From Pseudomonas marginalis (lineage in GTDB: Bacteria; Pseudomonadota; Gammaproteobacteria; Pseudomonadales; Pseudomonadaceae): DNA of 64,000 nucleotides. Each line of letters opens with the position of its first letter. The stretch's first letter is position 1. The position numbers and the translations under genes are program-made. The notes below the pieces were generated by a model. It was not told the DNA's origin. It ran no database searches and saw nothing but the letters and a program-made list of their open reading frames with translations. The stretch lies in NCBI RefSeq assembly GCF_008692035.1, contig NZ_VTFG01000001.1, forward strand, positions 1,922,001-1,986,000, read 5' to 3'. This document shows positions 41,836-50,354 of the stretch, in pieces.

Positions 41836-42651
41836 TTAGCGGTAGACGCCCGGCGCTGTTCTGCCTGCGTCTTGGTTGGCCTTGACCTCGCGTGCGCTCA
41901 CTGGGCGCGCGATGCATCGGCACTGATAGTCGGAGCCCGGCTTGATCGGGACGCCCTTGTCGCTCAACGGGAGGTTGTCCCAGCGGTAGATGCCCTTCCC
42001 GTATGCGGTGACCTTCTCGTCGATGGCGCGGTGCCTGGTGCGGACGCGCTCATCATCGGCATCAACCCACTGGAAGTACTCAAAGCCGGCGGTCGTCTGC
42101 TGCTTCTCTGCCAGCTCGCCTTGGATCTTTGAGGTTTGGTCGCGGGCGATCATCTTGGCTCGGCGCTGCGTCACGCCGTACTGCTCTTGCAACGCCTTCT
42201 CGATGTAGCTGGGCCGCATGCCGGCGCGCATGTTCGCCATCACCTGCGTCTGCACCTCTTCCAGGTACTTGCCAGGGATGGACTTGATCAGCTGGACGTT
42301 CTGTTGCGCCGAGGCCTTGAGATAGTCCTGAAGCACTTTATTGCCACTGAATACGTCGATGCCGACCGATCGCTTCATGTCCCGCTCGGACTTCTTAAGG
42401 GCGGCTTGCACGAAGTCTGCGGCAATACGCCCGGCGCCCGAGCCGAAATGCTCCGACTGCCACCGTTGGACGAGGCGTCCCATGGTGCTTAGGATCAGGT
42501 CAGACCAGGCATCAGTCGTTACCACCGCGTCCTGCGTGTACTCCGGCGCCAGTTGGCGAACCAGCGGCATGAGCTCCTTGCTGATCGACGCCTTGACCTG
42601 CTTCACCAGCCGCTGCAGCTTGGCGTTGTACTGGATGCCGATCATGTCCAT
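41836..42651 (-). CDS. Minor head protein, Mu gpF-like
   Basis: 271 residues. QYGVTQRRAKMIARDQTSKIQ and RVRTRHRAIDEKV, then QCRCIARPV are the SPP1 gp7/Mu F-like minor head motifs. This family acts in head morphogenesis and is always next to the portal. Confidence 0.92.
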   Translation of the reverse strand: MDMIGIQYNAKLQRLVKQVKASISKELMPLVRQLAPEYTQDAVVTTDAWSDLILSTMGRLVQRWQSEHFGSGAGRIAADFVQAALKKSERDMKRSVGIDVFSGNKVLQDYLKASAQQNVQLIKSIPGKYLEEVQTQVMANMRAGMRPSYIEKALQEQYGVTQRRAKMIARDQTSKIQGELAEKQQTTAGFEYFQWVDADDERVRTRHRAIDEKVTAYGKGIYRWDNLPLSDKGVPIKPGSDYQCRCIARPVSAREVKANQDAGRTAPGVYR

Positions 42652-42654
42652 GAG

Positions 42655-42906
42655 TCATGGCTTCTTTGGCGGGTAGCAGATAGGCATATTCAGCTCTATG
42701 CGGCGAACTGGCGCCAAGTTCAGCGCTGCGTCACGGCTATCGGCGCAACCAGAGCAGAAGTAAAAACGGGCTCTTGGCATATGCTCAGTGGTTGTGAGCC
42801 ACCCCGACTCGCGCCGGAACTCGTCGCCACACTGATGGCACGATACCCACGTGAATATCGGCCATACCCGTACAGCGCGAACAATCATTGGCTTGCGCTT
42901 ACTCAT
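42655..42906 (-). CDS. Small zinc-ribbon-like protein
   Basis: 83 residues; start at the second ATG (42906), because AGG lies 8 bases upstream; an ATG at 42912 is also possible. Two Cys pairs (CHQCG, CSGCAD) about 27 residues apart suggest a zinc ribbon. It overlaps the portal end. Function unknown. Confidence 0.68.
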   Translation of the reverse strand: MSKRKPMIVRAVRVWPIFTWVSCHQCGDEFRRESGWLTTTEHMPRARFYFCSGCADSRDAALNLAPVRRIELNMPICYPPKKP

Positions 42907-44272
42907 CGTCATTACCTGTAGGCGGGTCGTTGAACATGGTCAGGTCCTCGTCCTCTTCCAGCGCGGCGATCTTCTCGTCGTCGAACTGGTAGAGCTCTTC
43001 GGCCTGTAGTCGGCGCTGGATCTGGCTGGTGGTGACGATGCCGCCGTCCTTGTAGAGCAGGTCGGTCTCTGCCTTGGCCTTGTTGGCGGTGGCGATCTGC
43101 ACCGCGTCAGGCTGCTTGAACGGGTTCCAGACGTAGTTGAAGTCGTCGAGCCAGCGGCCTGTCGCCGAGCGCACCATCACCTCATCGAGCTGGCGAAGGC
43201 CGGGGTCGATCTGCGTCAGGCGTCTCGAGGAAAGGTGGTTGTAGTAGTTGGTGTCGTCGCCCTGACCGTCGTTGCCCAGACCCTTGGCAGACTCGCCGAA
43301 CAGACGCGTCACTGGGATACCAGCGGCACCGGCGATCCAGGTCATGAGCAGGTCGAGCACCGGCGCCACCCCGGACAAGTCCAGGGTCTTGCGGTCATAG
43401 GTCTCTTCGTCGTCCAGCAGCGCCAGGTTGATCGAGGACTTCATCATGCTGAACAGGGCGTAACGCGCCGTGATGGCGTCGTCCTGATCACTGGCCAACT
43501 CATCAGAGAGGCCGACACGCTTGATGATGTCGACGTTCGCTTCCTGCATCAGTTCGGCGATGCCGTCCTTGCTGGCTACGATGTCCATCACGTCGTCGAG
43601 GCACTTGCGCAGCTCTGAGTCGCCCCAGCCCTGCGTCTGCGCTCGCTGGCGGCGCGGCAGCTTGGCACCGGCGAACCGGGCGAAGTGCGTCCAATGTATC
43701 TGCTGGGCACCGGCCGAAATGGTGTAGAACTCCGGCTGCAAGTAGTTGGCGGCCAGGATATTGGTTTGGTTCAGGTCCATCGCCGTCATGTCGAAGCGGT
43801 CGATCACCAGCAGGCGGTACAGATCGCCCTTCTTGATCTTCTCCGGCTTTAGCGGCTTGGTCAGGTCCTGGTTGGTCAGCATGAGGATGCCGGCGCCACC
43901 ATACAGGCGAGCCCAGCTGGTTGCCTCGCTGACCATGGCCGGCAGTTGCAGGCGGTCTTCCTCGGCCCGGATCACGTCCGCGTCGTCGCACTTGAGGGTG
44001 CGCCACTCGCGGGTCATGTCCTCGGCCGGGTAGTCCACGATCGCCCGGGCAAGCCAGCTGGTCTGGTATGCAGCGTCCAGCTGCTGAAAATCGTTCAGGA
44101 ACCCGTATTGGAACTGGTTGTGGGACCGCTTGGCCTTCTGGGTGCCCAGGCCGGACACGACGTTTACCAGTCCATCGCTGGTTTGCTTCGTGCCGGCGTT
44201 GTATTCCACCAAGGCCCGACTGAGGGCCTTGCCCAGCTTTTTGTTTGCTGGCACTAAGCCCTTCTTGCTCAT
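42899..44272 (-). CDS. Portal protein, DUF1073
   Basis: 457 residues. QLDAAYQTSWLARAIVDYPAEDMTREWRTL in short form (YQTSWLARAIVDYPAEDM), QLPAMVSEATSWARLYGGAGILM, and PVTRLFGESAKGLGNDGQGD are DUF1073 signatures. This family is the portal in Mu-like and DUF3383-type phages. Automatic names linking this family to anti-CBASS Acb1 are not supported here. Confidence 0.92.
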   Translation of the reverse strand: MSKKGLVPANKKLGKALSRALVEYNAGTKQTSDGLVNVVSGLGTQKAKRSHNQFQYGFLNDFQQLDAAYQTSWLARAIVDYPAEDMTREWRTLKCDDADVIRAEEDRLQLPAMVSEATSWARLYGGAGILMLTNQDLTKPLKPEKIKKGDLYRLLVIDRFDMTAMDLNQTNILAANYLQPEFYTISAGAQQIHWTHFARFAGAKLPRRQRAQTQGWGDSELRKCLDDVMDIVASKDGIAELMQEANVDIIKRVGLSDELASDQDDAITARYALFSMMKSSINLALLDDEETYDRKTLDLSGVAPVLDLLMTWIAGAAGIPVTRLFGESAKGLGNDGQGDDTNYYNHLSSRRLTQIDPGLRQLDEVMVRSATGRWLDDFNYVWNPFKQPDAVQIATANKAKAETDLLYKDGGIVTTSQIQRRLQAEELYQFDDEKIAALEEDEDLTMFNDPPTGNDDE

Positions 44273-44288
44273 GGGGTCACCGATTTGG

Positions 44289-45839
44289 TTATAGGAGATC
44301 GCGGATTGAGCGCTTGCCTTTGATGTAAACCTCGGACAGAGCGTCGATCATCACGTCGGTCTGGTCGTCGTACTTGTGGCTGTCGTCGGCAGTGAACGAG
44401 GCGACTTCGCACACGAACTCGTAGTTCTGGCTGTCGTCGTAGGGCAAGCACACCAGCTTTGCAGCATGGAAGCCTTGAACGTCGAGTGCCCGAGTCAGCT
44501 TGTCGCGATCCCGAGGAACCGGCGTCACCTTGAGCGGTAGGCGCTTTTCCATCTCCTGGATCAGCCCGGTACCGCTCGATTTGTCCTCGACGTAGACCCG
44601 CCGCAGGATGCCGTTGGCCTTCCCGTTCTTGGCCCAGGCGCCTTTGACAAACGCCTCGAACTCACGGCGCAGCGTCTTGGCGTCCATCCGCCCACGCTTC
44701 ATACCAACCCGGTAGATGCGGCCCTCGGCCACGCCCCACTCCGCGAACACAGTCCAGTCGTTCCAGGTGTTGGTCTTCTGGGCGGTGTCGGCAGTGATGA
44801 AGCGGTAGTCGAACTTGTCCGGTAGAGGCAGATCGGCCCCGGCATCCACGTCGCCGTAGTACTGGAAGTCATCAGCCGAGAATATCCCTCCGTCCAGCGT
44901 GTCGGGGTCCTGCATGTATTGGCTGCTGAAGGTGTACGGGTGAGCCGTGCGGAGTGCGATCAGGTCGTGAACGCTCTCCTTGGCCGGCCAATACGACCAG
45001 TAACCGTCTACCTGCTCCGACCCGCACAAGCTCTTGATGCAGCGCTCGCGGATGCCGTCAGGCAGTGAGTCGATGTATTCCTGATTGACCAGGGCCGGGA
45101 TCTTGATGTGCAGATCGATCTTCAGGCCCATGCCACCCGACAGCAGGAACGCGGTCGAGTCATCGATGTGGCCGCGCTGCTGGATCGCCACAAACGGCGT
45201 GCCGCTGTGCGCCTTCCGGCTGCGCAGGGTGTTCACCAGGCGCGTGTGCGACTTGCGGCGTTTCGCCTCACTGAAGAGGTCGTCGATCTTGTCCCAGTCA
45301 TCCGCCTGGATGTGGCCGCTGTACTCGTCGCCCATATAGCCGCCGCGAACACCGGTGATCTGGCCGCCACTTGAGCGACTGAACAGTTGGTGTACGCGCT
45401 TACCTTCTTTGGCGAGCGTCCAGTCGTCTACCTTGTCCTTCTCGATATCGAAGGGGTAGAACTCGCGGAACTCAGCAGACTTGACCAGGGCGCGGCTGCG
45501 CTCGCTGTTCTCATCTACCAGGCTCTTGGAATAGCTGGTGTTGAGGATTCGCACCCGGCGGTGCTTGACCATCGTGTAGACAGGCAGGTGAACAGACCAG
45601 AACTCGGTCTTGGTGCCGCCTGGCGGGATGTTCACGACGATGTTCTGCGCGTCACCGGCAAGCATCTTGCGGGCGGCATAGTCGAAGTAGTGGTGGTGCC
45701 AGTTCGTCCTGAAGCTGTCGCCCTGTGTGATGTTGAACCACAGGCTGGTGAAGGCCAAAGGGCTATGCTCGCCCGCCGCGACCAAGGCGGAGCGCTCAGC
45801 GTGGCTCAGCGCGTCCCACTCGATCGGTTTTATAGCCAT
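44289..45839 (-). CDS. terL: Terminase large subunit
   Basis: 516 residues. ATPase part with a Walker A-like NIPPGGTKTEFW and the C-terminal RNase H-like nuclease: RFITADTAQKTNTWNDWTVF, RVYVEDKSSGTGLIQ, DDQTDVMIDAL. It differs from the prophage A enzyme in type and motifs, consistent with an independent phage. Adjacent to terS by one base. Confidence 0.94.
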   Translation of the reverse strand: MAIKPIEWDALSHAERSALVAAGEHSPLAFTSLWFNITQGDSFRTNWHHHYFDYAARKMLAGDAQNIVVNIPPGGTKTEFWSVHLPVYTMVKHRRVRILNTSYSKSLVDENSERSRALVKSAEFREFYPFDIEKDKVDDWTLAKEGKRVHQLFSRSSGGQITGVRGGYMGDEYSGHIQADDWDKIDDLFSEAKRRKSHTRLVNTLRSRKAHSGTPFVAIQQRGHIDDSTAFLLSGGMGLKIDLHIKIPALVNQEYIDSLPDGIRERCIKSLCGSEQVDGYWSYWPAKESVHDLIALRTAHPYTFSSQYMQDPDTLDGGIFSADDFQYYGDVDAGADLPLPDKFDYRFITADTAQKTNTWNDWTVFAEWGVAEGRIYRVGMKRGRMDAKTLRREFEAFVKGAWAKNGKANGILRRVYVEDKSSGTGLIQEMEKRLPLKVTPVPRDRDKLTRALDVQGFHAAKLVCLPYDDSQNYEFVCEVASFTADDSHKYDDQTDVMIDALSEVYIKGKRSIRDLL

Positions 45840-46486
45840 CAGTCCACCAGCTTGTTTACCAGGGTGGCGATGAGCGATTGATCAACAGTTACCCGTCCAG
45901 ATTCGCCAGCGGGCGGCTTATCACCTTCAGCCTCATCAAGATTGAACGCCTGGCGCTCAAGCATAACGAGCGTCTTCAGCGTGTCGGCCAATTCCTTCAT
46001 GGTCTTGGTTCGATTCGGAAGAGCGCTCATCTTGCTGGCAAGCTTCAGGACATCAGACATCGCGTCGCCGTCTTCGTGGTCGCCATCCTTGAGCTGATCA
46101 ATCAACTCCCTGATGGTGCCCTGCTCATCCGTCAGCGCCTCTAGCTCATCCAGCAGCTTGTTGGTGAGTCGACGCGACCGACCAATGTCAGCGCGGTGTG
46201 CGATCCGGACATCAGCAATGACCTGGGCATTTGCATCAACAATGCCTTTCTCGGTTAACGCTCGTTCCTTGTTAACCTCGCTGTTAACCACCTGGTTGTT
46301 AACCAGCGCATCAGCCTTGGCTTTGATCTTCCCTGCAAGGTCGCGCGTCCATCCGTCACGCTTGGCGCGCTTGTGGATGGAGACATGGGACACGGTGCAG
46401 GTTGTTGCGATCTCGCGCACTGACAGCACGCCAGCCCTGTAGAGCTGCTCGATGCGCTCCCAGTCGGTGGGTTGCTTGTCGGTCAT
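45839..46486 (-). CDS. terS: Terminase small subunit
   Basis: 215 residues from the ATG at 46486. N-terminal HTH (DWERIEQLYRAGVLSVREIATTCTVSHVSIHKRAKRDGW in short: SVREIATTCTVSHVSIHKRA), then a helical region and a C-terminal tail ending ATLVNKLVD. Adjacent to terL and following the holin gene. Confidence 0.88.
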   Translation of the reverse strand: MTDKQPTDWERIEQLYRAGVLSVREIATTCTVSHVSIHKRAKRDGWTRDLAGKIKAKADALVNNQVVNSEVNKERALTEKGIVDANAQVIADVRIAHRADIGRSRRLTNKLLDELEALTDEQGTIRELIDQLKDGDHEDGDAMSDVLKLASKMSALPNRTKTMKELADTLKTLVMLERQAFNLDEAEGDKPPAGESGRVTVDQSLIATLVNKLVD

Positions 46487-46535
46487 GTGAATCCCTTCGC
46501 GCCACGATTTGGCGCATTCGAAAACGTGGCGCGGA

Positions 46536-46769
46536 TTAACTGGCCGGGTCATCCGGCTTGTCGTCTGTTCGCAGAGCTGGCTGCTGAATCACCCTGACGA
46601 CTGCAACCCCGATACCGAGGATCATGTTCACCGAGGCGAAGATCAGCGGGTCTACCGCGCCCTGGAAGGCGGACCAGCCAGCGGCGGCCGCATTGAGGGC
46701 AACACCGATGATTGCCAGTTGCACACTGGTCATGCGCCAGAACTTTCGCCATTCAGGGATTAGATTCAT
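46536..46769 (-). CDS. Holin-like membrane protein
   Basis: 77 residues from the ATG at 46769. Two hydrophobic segments (VQLAIIGVALNAAAAGWSAF and FASVNMILGIGVAVVRVIQ) around a short loop, basic start and polar tail: the class of small Pseudomonas phage holins. It overlaps the lipoprotein gene by 17 bases. Confidence 0.8.
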   Translation of the reverse strand: MNLIPEWRKFWRMTSVQLAIIGVALNAAAAGWSAFQGAVDPLIFASVNMILGIGVAVVRVIQQPALRTDDKPDDPAS

Positions 46770-46986
46770 GGGGTGTCTTCGCTGCCGGTAATTTCTCCAG
46801 CCTTTCGGCGTAGAGCTTCCATTCATCGCGACTCTTCCGGGCCTCTCGCAGTTGTCGAGCCAGTCGCTCAGACGGTGCGCAGTTCGAGGCGGTGAGGCCG
46901 GATACCGTGTAGGTGATCTGGGGTGGCGGAACATGCTTGGTCGTGCACCCGGCAATCAGGAACATCACGATCAGCAAAATTCTCAT
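46753..46986 (-). CDS. Outer-membrane lipoprotein, Rz1-like (holin-side pair)
   Basis: 77 residues starting MRILLIVMFLIAGC with a lipobox LIAGC. The rest is helical and charged (ERLARQLREARKSRDEWKLYAERLEKL). It overlaps the next membrane coiled-coil gene by 4 bases. Such a pair may be a spanin, making a second set besides 23626-24138. The size fits an o-spanin with a coiled coil instead of the usual Pro-rich tail. Confidence 0.72.
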   Translation of the reverse strand: MRILLIVMFLIAGCTTKHVPPPQITYTVSGLTASNCAPSERLARQLREARKSRDEWKLYAERLEKLPAAKTPHESNP

Positions 46987-47300
46987 TTTGGGCGTCCGTT
47001 CTTCACCAGGTCGCGCAGGCTGTCACCTACCTGCTGGATTTGAAACTCTTGCCGTTGCGAGTTGATGCGGAGGGAGTCGACGAACTTGTCGGTCGACTCC
47101 CTCGATCGCTCCAACGATTCCACCCTCTGGCCGATCAGGGCCTGATTGGTTTGGTAGGCAGCCAACTGCACCTGGAGCGAACCAAGCGAGCTGACCACAT
47201 ACGCAAAGGCGCCTATAGCGGCAGCCGACAGAACCGTCTGCAGTATCGGCACGGCAACCTTGAACGCCGTGCTATCTGCAATGCGCGACACTTCTGTCAT
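46983..47300 (-). CDS. Membrane protein with periplasmic coiled coil, i-spanin-like
   Basis: 105 residues from the ATG at 47300. One membrane helix (AFKVAVPILQTVLSAAAIGAFAYVV in part) and then a long coiled coil (IGQRVESLERSRESTDKFVDSL). Being overlapped by a lipoprotein gene, it looks like an i-spanin; alternatively it could be a holin-class or antiholin protein. Confidence 0.65.
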   Translation of the reverse strand: MTEVSRIADSTAFKVAVPILQTVLSAAAIGAFAYVVSSLGSLQVQLAAYQTNQALIGQRVESLERSRESTDKFVDSLRINSQRQEFQIQQVGDSLRDLVKNGRPK

Positions 47301-47377
47301 AGGGGGCACCAGGGAATTAAAAGGGCCTCATTAGGGTGAGGCCAAGATGCAGCAAGGAGCACCTGGAATTCAGGCAA

Positions 47378-47404
47378 CAAAAAACCCGGCGCGGTGGCCG
47401 GGTT
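47378..47404 (-). terminator. Rho-independent terminator before the lysis/terminase block
   Basis: Stem AACCCGGC with its complement (GCCGGGTT) and a short loop, followed by a six-T run on the minus strand. It separates the early/nin region from the late genes and is a natural target for Q-dependent read-through. Confidence 0.8.
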
Positions 47405-47421
47405 TCGATCTGCATTAGAAA

Positions 47422-47634
47422 TTACTTTTGAACTACAGCCATTCCTTTGTCGCCGATCTGAAGGGCAAGTCGGCTCAGATAGCCATCACCGTAATCGACT
47501 CGCCACTTATCTGCCTCATGATCTTCATTAGGCAGAACGACCACAATACCAGTCTCTCCGGTTGGGTGAACAATCTTGTCACCCTCATGGATTTGAGATC
47601 CTGCGTAATCTTTCCAAGGCGCTTGAAGTGACAT
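47422..47634 (-). CDS. Small hypothetical protein, KOW-like
   Basis: 70 residues: SQIHEGDKIVHPTGETGIVVVLPNED, then DKWRVDYGDG. The pattern of GDKIVHPTGETG resembles KOW/SH3-type small phage proteins. Isolated between Q-position gene and terminator; its expression would fall under late control. Confidence 0.62.
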   Translation of the reverse strand: MSLQAPWKDYAGSQIHEGDKIVHPTGETGIVVVLPNEDHEADKWRVDYGDGYLSRLALQIGDKGMAVVQK

Positions 47635-47722
47635 TTTTTATGAAATCCTTGCGAGTTGCCGAAGGCAAAACTCTAACAGTGGCGAAATCATGCCATGAGC
47701 CGCACGGGAACGCAATAGGCCC

Positions 47723-48304
47723 TCATGCGGCCTCGCGCATTTCGTAAATTACCGCCGCTACGGGGCTGAGTGCTCGGCGGTCTAGGTCCTCGCAGCAATC
47801 GAAGATCAGCTGCAGTACACCACCCCAATCCCGCTCCCAGTTGCACGACTCGAGCCGGACGCCATGCACCTGCCACAACCACGCCCGGAACTTCTCGGCG
47901 TTGGCCAATGGGTCCTCGTTGGCAGACTGCCCGCCCTGGTGCATGTAACGGTAACGACTCATCACCCCCTTCACCACATACTCCAGCTTTTCGCGCTTGG
48001 CTGCTGTCATGCGTGGCGACTTGCCGACCACCATCAGGAACACCACCTCTTCCGCAGCCTCGCGAATGTCGTCGCACTGATCAGCGGCGTACATGAAATC
48101 ACCGAAGACGCGGATCTGCGGGTGCAGCCGGGCGATTGCCGATTGGATATGCCCGGCCAGGGCGCCGTGCACCGCGTGGTTTGCCGTGGGGCCCCGCTCG
48201 GTGTTCTGCACCACCACGCCCAGCTGGACAACGTCAGAGGTCTGGCCGGGGGCCGGGTTGTACTTGCAGTCATGCCACGCCTGGCGCGCTGAGTTGATCT
48301 TCAT
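47723..48304 (-). CDS. Candidate late antiterminator (Q position)
   Basis: 193 residues from the ATG at 48304. It starts MKINSARQAWHDCKYNPAP and ends with FDCCEDLDRRALSPVAAVIYEM. No known Q motif is evident, but it follows NinG and precedes the late operon terminator, which is the position of Q in lambdoid phages. The name is therefore positional inference. Overlaps NinG by 4 bases. Confidence 0.6.
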   Translation of the reverse strand: MKINSARQAWHDCKYNPAPGQTSDVVQLGVVVQNTERGPTANHAVHGALAGHIQSAIARLHPQIRVFGDFMYAADQCDDIREAAEEVVFLMVVGKSPRMTAAKREKLEYVVKGVMSRYRYMHQGGQSANEDPLANAEKFRAWLWQVHGVRLESCNWERDWGGVLQLIFDCCEDLDRRALSPVAAVIYEMREAA

Positions 48305-48906
48305 GCTGCCTCTCCCCTCTTCAGCTCTTTGGACATTGCTCGGTATTTGGTCTTGATGGCCTTGATCTCTTCCACGGTGTACTTGCATGGCGCGTGCAGC
48401 CCCTCAAGCCAGGACACCTTCTCTTCGCCGATGCGCTGCACCAGGCGGATGCGGTACTCCACGGCGTTGCCGGAAAGGTTGCGGTTGCACTTCACGCACT
48501 GGCGGTGAATGTTCAGCGGCTCGAAGCGCAGCTCTGGACAGGCGCCGACAGAGCGGTAATGCCCAGCGTCCCAGCGGCTGCCGGTCATCAGGTCGTTGTC
48601 GTTGGGCGATGAGTCGCAGCTGATACACGGAAGGTGCGCGTCACGCAGACGCACGTACTCGTTTACCGCGGCCTGGGCTTCGCGCAGATGATCCGCGCGG
48701 GACTTAAGCTTCTCCTTGCGCACCTTGATTTCTTTGCGCTCGATATCGGCCAGGGCCTTGCGCGCCTTCGGCTCATGTCGTGGCGCGTCGATCATTGCGC
48801 AGGCCGGACTGCACACAGCCTGACCCATCCGCGAAGGGACGAATGAGGCCCTGCACGTAGCAACGCGGCATTTCTTCGGCTTGGCAGGCTTCCGTTCGAT
48901 GGTCAT
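48301..48906 (-). CDS. ninG: NinG-like recombination protein
   Basis: 201 residues from the ATG at 48906 (ATGA overlap). KKCRVATCRASFVPSRMGQAVCSPACA zinc site near the start (CRVATC, CSPAC), then CISCDSSPNDND, SRWDAGHYRSVGACPELRFEP and IHRQCVKCNRNLSGN: the NinG signature. NinG is linked to Red recombination in lambda. Confidence 0.93.
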   Translation of the reverse strand: MTIERKPAKPKKCRVATCRASFVPSRMGQAVCSPACAMIDAPRHEPKARKALADIERKEIKVRKEKLKSRADHLREAQAAVNEYVRLRDAHLPCISCDSSPNDNDLMTGSRWDAGHYRSVGACPELRFEPLNIHRQCVKCNRNLSGNAVEYRIRLVQRIGEEKVSWLEGLHAPCKYTVEEIKAIKTKYRAMSKELKRGEAA

Positions 48907-49109
48907 TGGTACACGCTCCCAGCCTGTCCAGGCGCATTGCTGTCCGTGCATGCCAGATCATGGTCGCTTGCCTTGGGGCAGCGTTTGCAGCCACACACAG
49001 GGCACAGAATCATTCTGGTGGATGAGAGCGGCAACCACATGGAGCCGACCTGCTGGCCCAGCTTGTGCTCAGCAATACACCGATGGCATTCGCATTGTTG
49101 ATGGCTCAT
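48903..49109 (-). CDS. Small zinc-binding protein
   Basis: 68 residues from the ATG at 49109, chosen because it touches the NinB stop. CECHRC and CPVCGCKRC with a later DLAC give several cysteine pairs, pointing to metal binding. It sits between NinB and NinG. No specific family. Confidence 0.65.
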   Translation of the reverse strand: MSHQQCECHRCIAEHKLGQQVGSMWLPLSSTRMILCPVCGCKRCPKASDHDLACTDSNAPGQAGSVYQ

Positions 49110-49525
49110 CAGTAGCGCCCTCCCCAATTGTCCTTTTGTGTCCAGCGCACCTGGTGCTCGGCGCCGAAGGCGTGAACCCACTCGATCAGCTCGCCGCACT
49201 GCTTCACGGTGAGCTTGCTGGTTCGCTCGTAGATGACGTCGAAGCCGTTGCCGTCTACCGCCGGAATCATCTGCGGCTGGTCGCCAGACTCGCGCAGCCA
49301 GGCGGCCGTCAGCAGGCGCTTCCAGATCAGGACGTTCCACTTCTTCCCGGCGTGTTCGACCTGGGCGGCGATATCGGCCAGCGCCGCGTGCAGCGCCTTG
49401 TTCTGCTCCCCGCTGCGGTCCACTTCGGTGATGGCCAGCTTCTTGGGTTTTGCGAGATCCAGCCCGGCGATGTACCCCATGGCCTTGTTGCGGTCGGATT
49501 CGTTACGAATCTGGAGGCTGGTCAT
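49109..49525 (-). CDS. ninB: NinB-like recombination mediator
   Basis: 138 residues from the ATG at 49525 (start inside a 4-base overlap). EQNKALHAALADIAAQVEHAGKKWN, VLIWKRLLTAAWLRES, and SKLTVKQCGELIEWVHAFGAEHQV give the NinB family. It binds ssDNA and aids recombination. Confidence 0.93.
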   Translation of the reverse strand: MTSLQIRNESDRNKAMGYIAGLDLAKPKKLAITEVDRSGEQNKALHAALADIAAQVEHAGKKWNVLIWKRLLTAAWLRESGDQPQMIPAVDGNGFDVIYERTSKLTVKQCGELIEWVHAFGAEHQVRWTQKDNWGGRY

Positions 49526-49698
49526 TTGCGCATCACCTTTTTCCAAAGCTGAGCCGCCGGATACAGGATCGGGTACGTCAGCGGCAAGGTCACGATCAGC
49601 AACGCGGCGCCGAGGTCAGCGAAAGCGAACCCAAGGTCCCGACAGTAGGACGGGAAGCCGGTGAAGGTCTTCTTGTACAGCCTCAGGAATTCCTTCAT
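49522..49698 (-). CDS. Small membrane protein in nin region
   Basis: 58 residues, ATG at 49698 and stop overlapping NinB start by 4 bases (ATGA both sides). A single hydrophobic segment (LGAALLIVTLPLTYPILYP) between basic ends (LYKKTFT, LWKKVMRK). Function unknown. Confidence 0.65.
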   Translation of the reverse strand: MKEFLRLYKKTFTGFPSYCRDLGFAFADLGAALLIVTLPLTYPILYPAAQLWKKVMRK

Positions 49699-50354
49699 GA
49701 CTGCTCTCCCTTGCCCATGGCGGCGTCGATTCGCTCAACCGTGACGCGCCAGTCGCCAATTTCCCTGTCGCCGATAGTTACACCCTCCTCGGTGACTACG
49801 CTGCGGCCTGAATTCAGTTCACTAGCAACACTGATCAGGACTCGCGAGCATGCCGACCATATCGCTGCGCCCCCTTCATCAGCTAGGAGCTGATCCCCTG
49901 CGTGCTTCACGCTCTTCCATTTTTCCGCATCCTTGCGCAGCGCCTCGATCTCAGCCAATTGCAGGATCTCGCGCTCAGTTGAACGAGCAACCTCCGCCTT
50001 GAGTCGTTCGGTTTCGCCGAACAACTGGTCGTTCTCGGCCTTGAGCCGGTCGCGCTCGGCGATCAGGTCTCTGCAGTCCTGACGCAACGAGTTAATAGCC
50101 CGCATATGGGCGCCGTCATTCAAACGGGCATTTTCTGCAATTAGTGTCAGGATCGCGGCAGGGTTGGCGGCAGCAATGAATGCCTGATTTGAAAAATTCT
50201 GAATGATGTCGTTCGGTCGGCGCGCATACATCGAAACCATACCGATATGGCGGTCTTCAGCATTGATGCTGCCTTCGTGGTGAGAGTTGTCAGCCATCCA
50301 TGGGCCAGGCGTAGCAGCCTCGGCCAACCGCTTCAGTTCGGTGTAGTCGGTCAT
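49695..50354 (-). CDS. Ea22-like/Ead accessory protein
   Basis: 219 residues. Opening motif LKRLAEAATPGPW, AFIAAANPAAILTLIAEN, then a coiled coil (ERDRLKAENDQLFGETERL). This is the Ead/Ea22 family of early phage accessory genes. Role unclear. Overlaps P-like gene by 4 bases. Confidence 0.85.
   Translation of the reverse strand: MTDYTELKRLAEAATPGPWMADNSHHEGSINAEDRHIGMVSMYARRPNDIIQNFSNQAFIAAANPAAILTLIAENARLNDGAHMRAINSLRQDCRDLIAERDRLKAENDQLFGETERLKAEVARSTEREILQLAEIEALRKDAEKWKSVKHAGDQLLADEGGAAIWSACSRVLISVASELNSGRSVVTEEGVTIGDREIGDWRVTVERIDAAMGKGEQS

Noticed and set aside
42899..44272. Anti-CBASS (Acb1) function for the DUF1073 protein
   Set aside because: Some automatic names link this family to Acb1, but the length, motifs and gene order are those of the portal.
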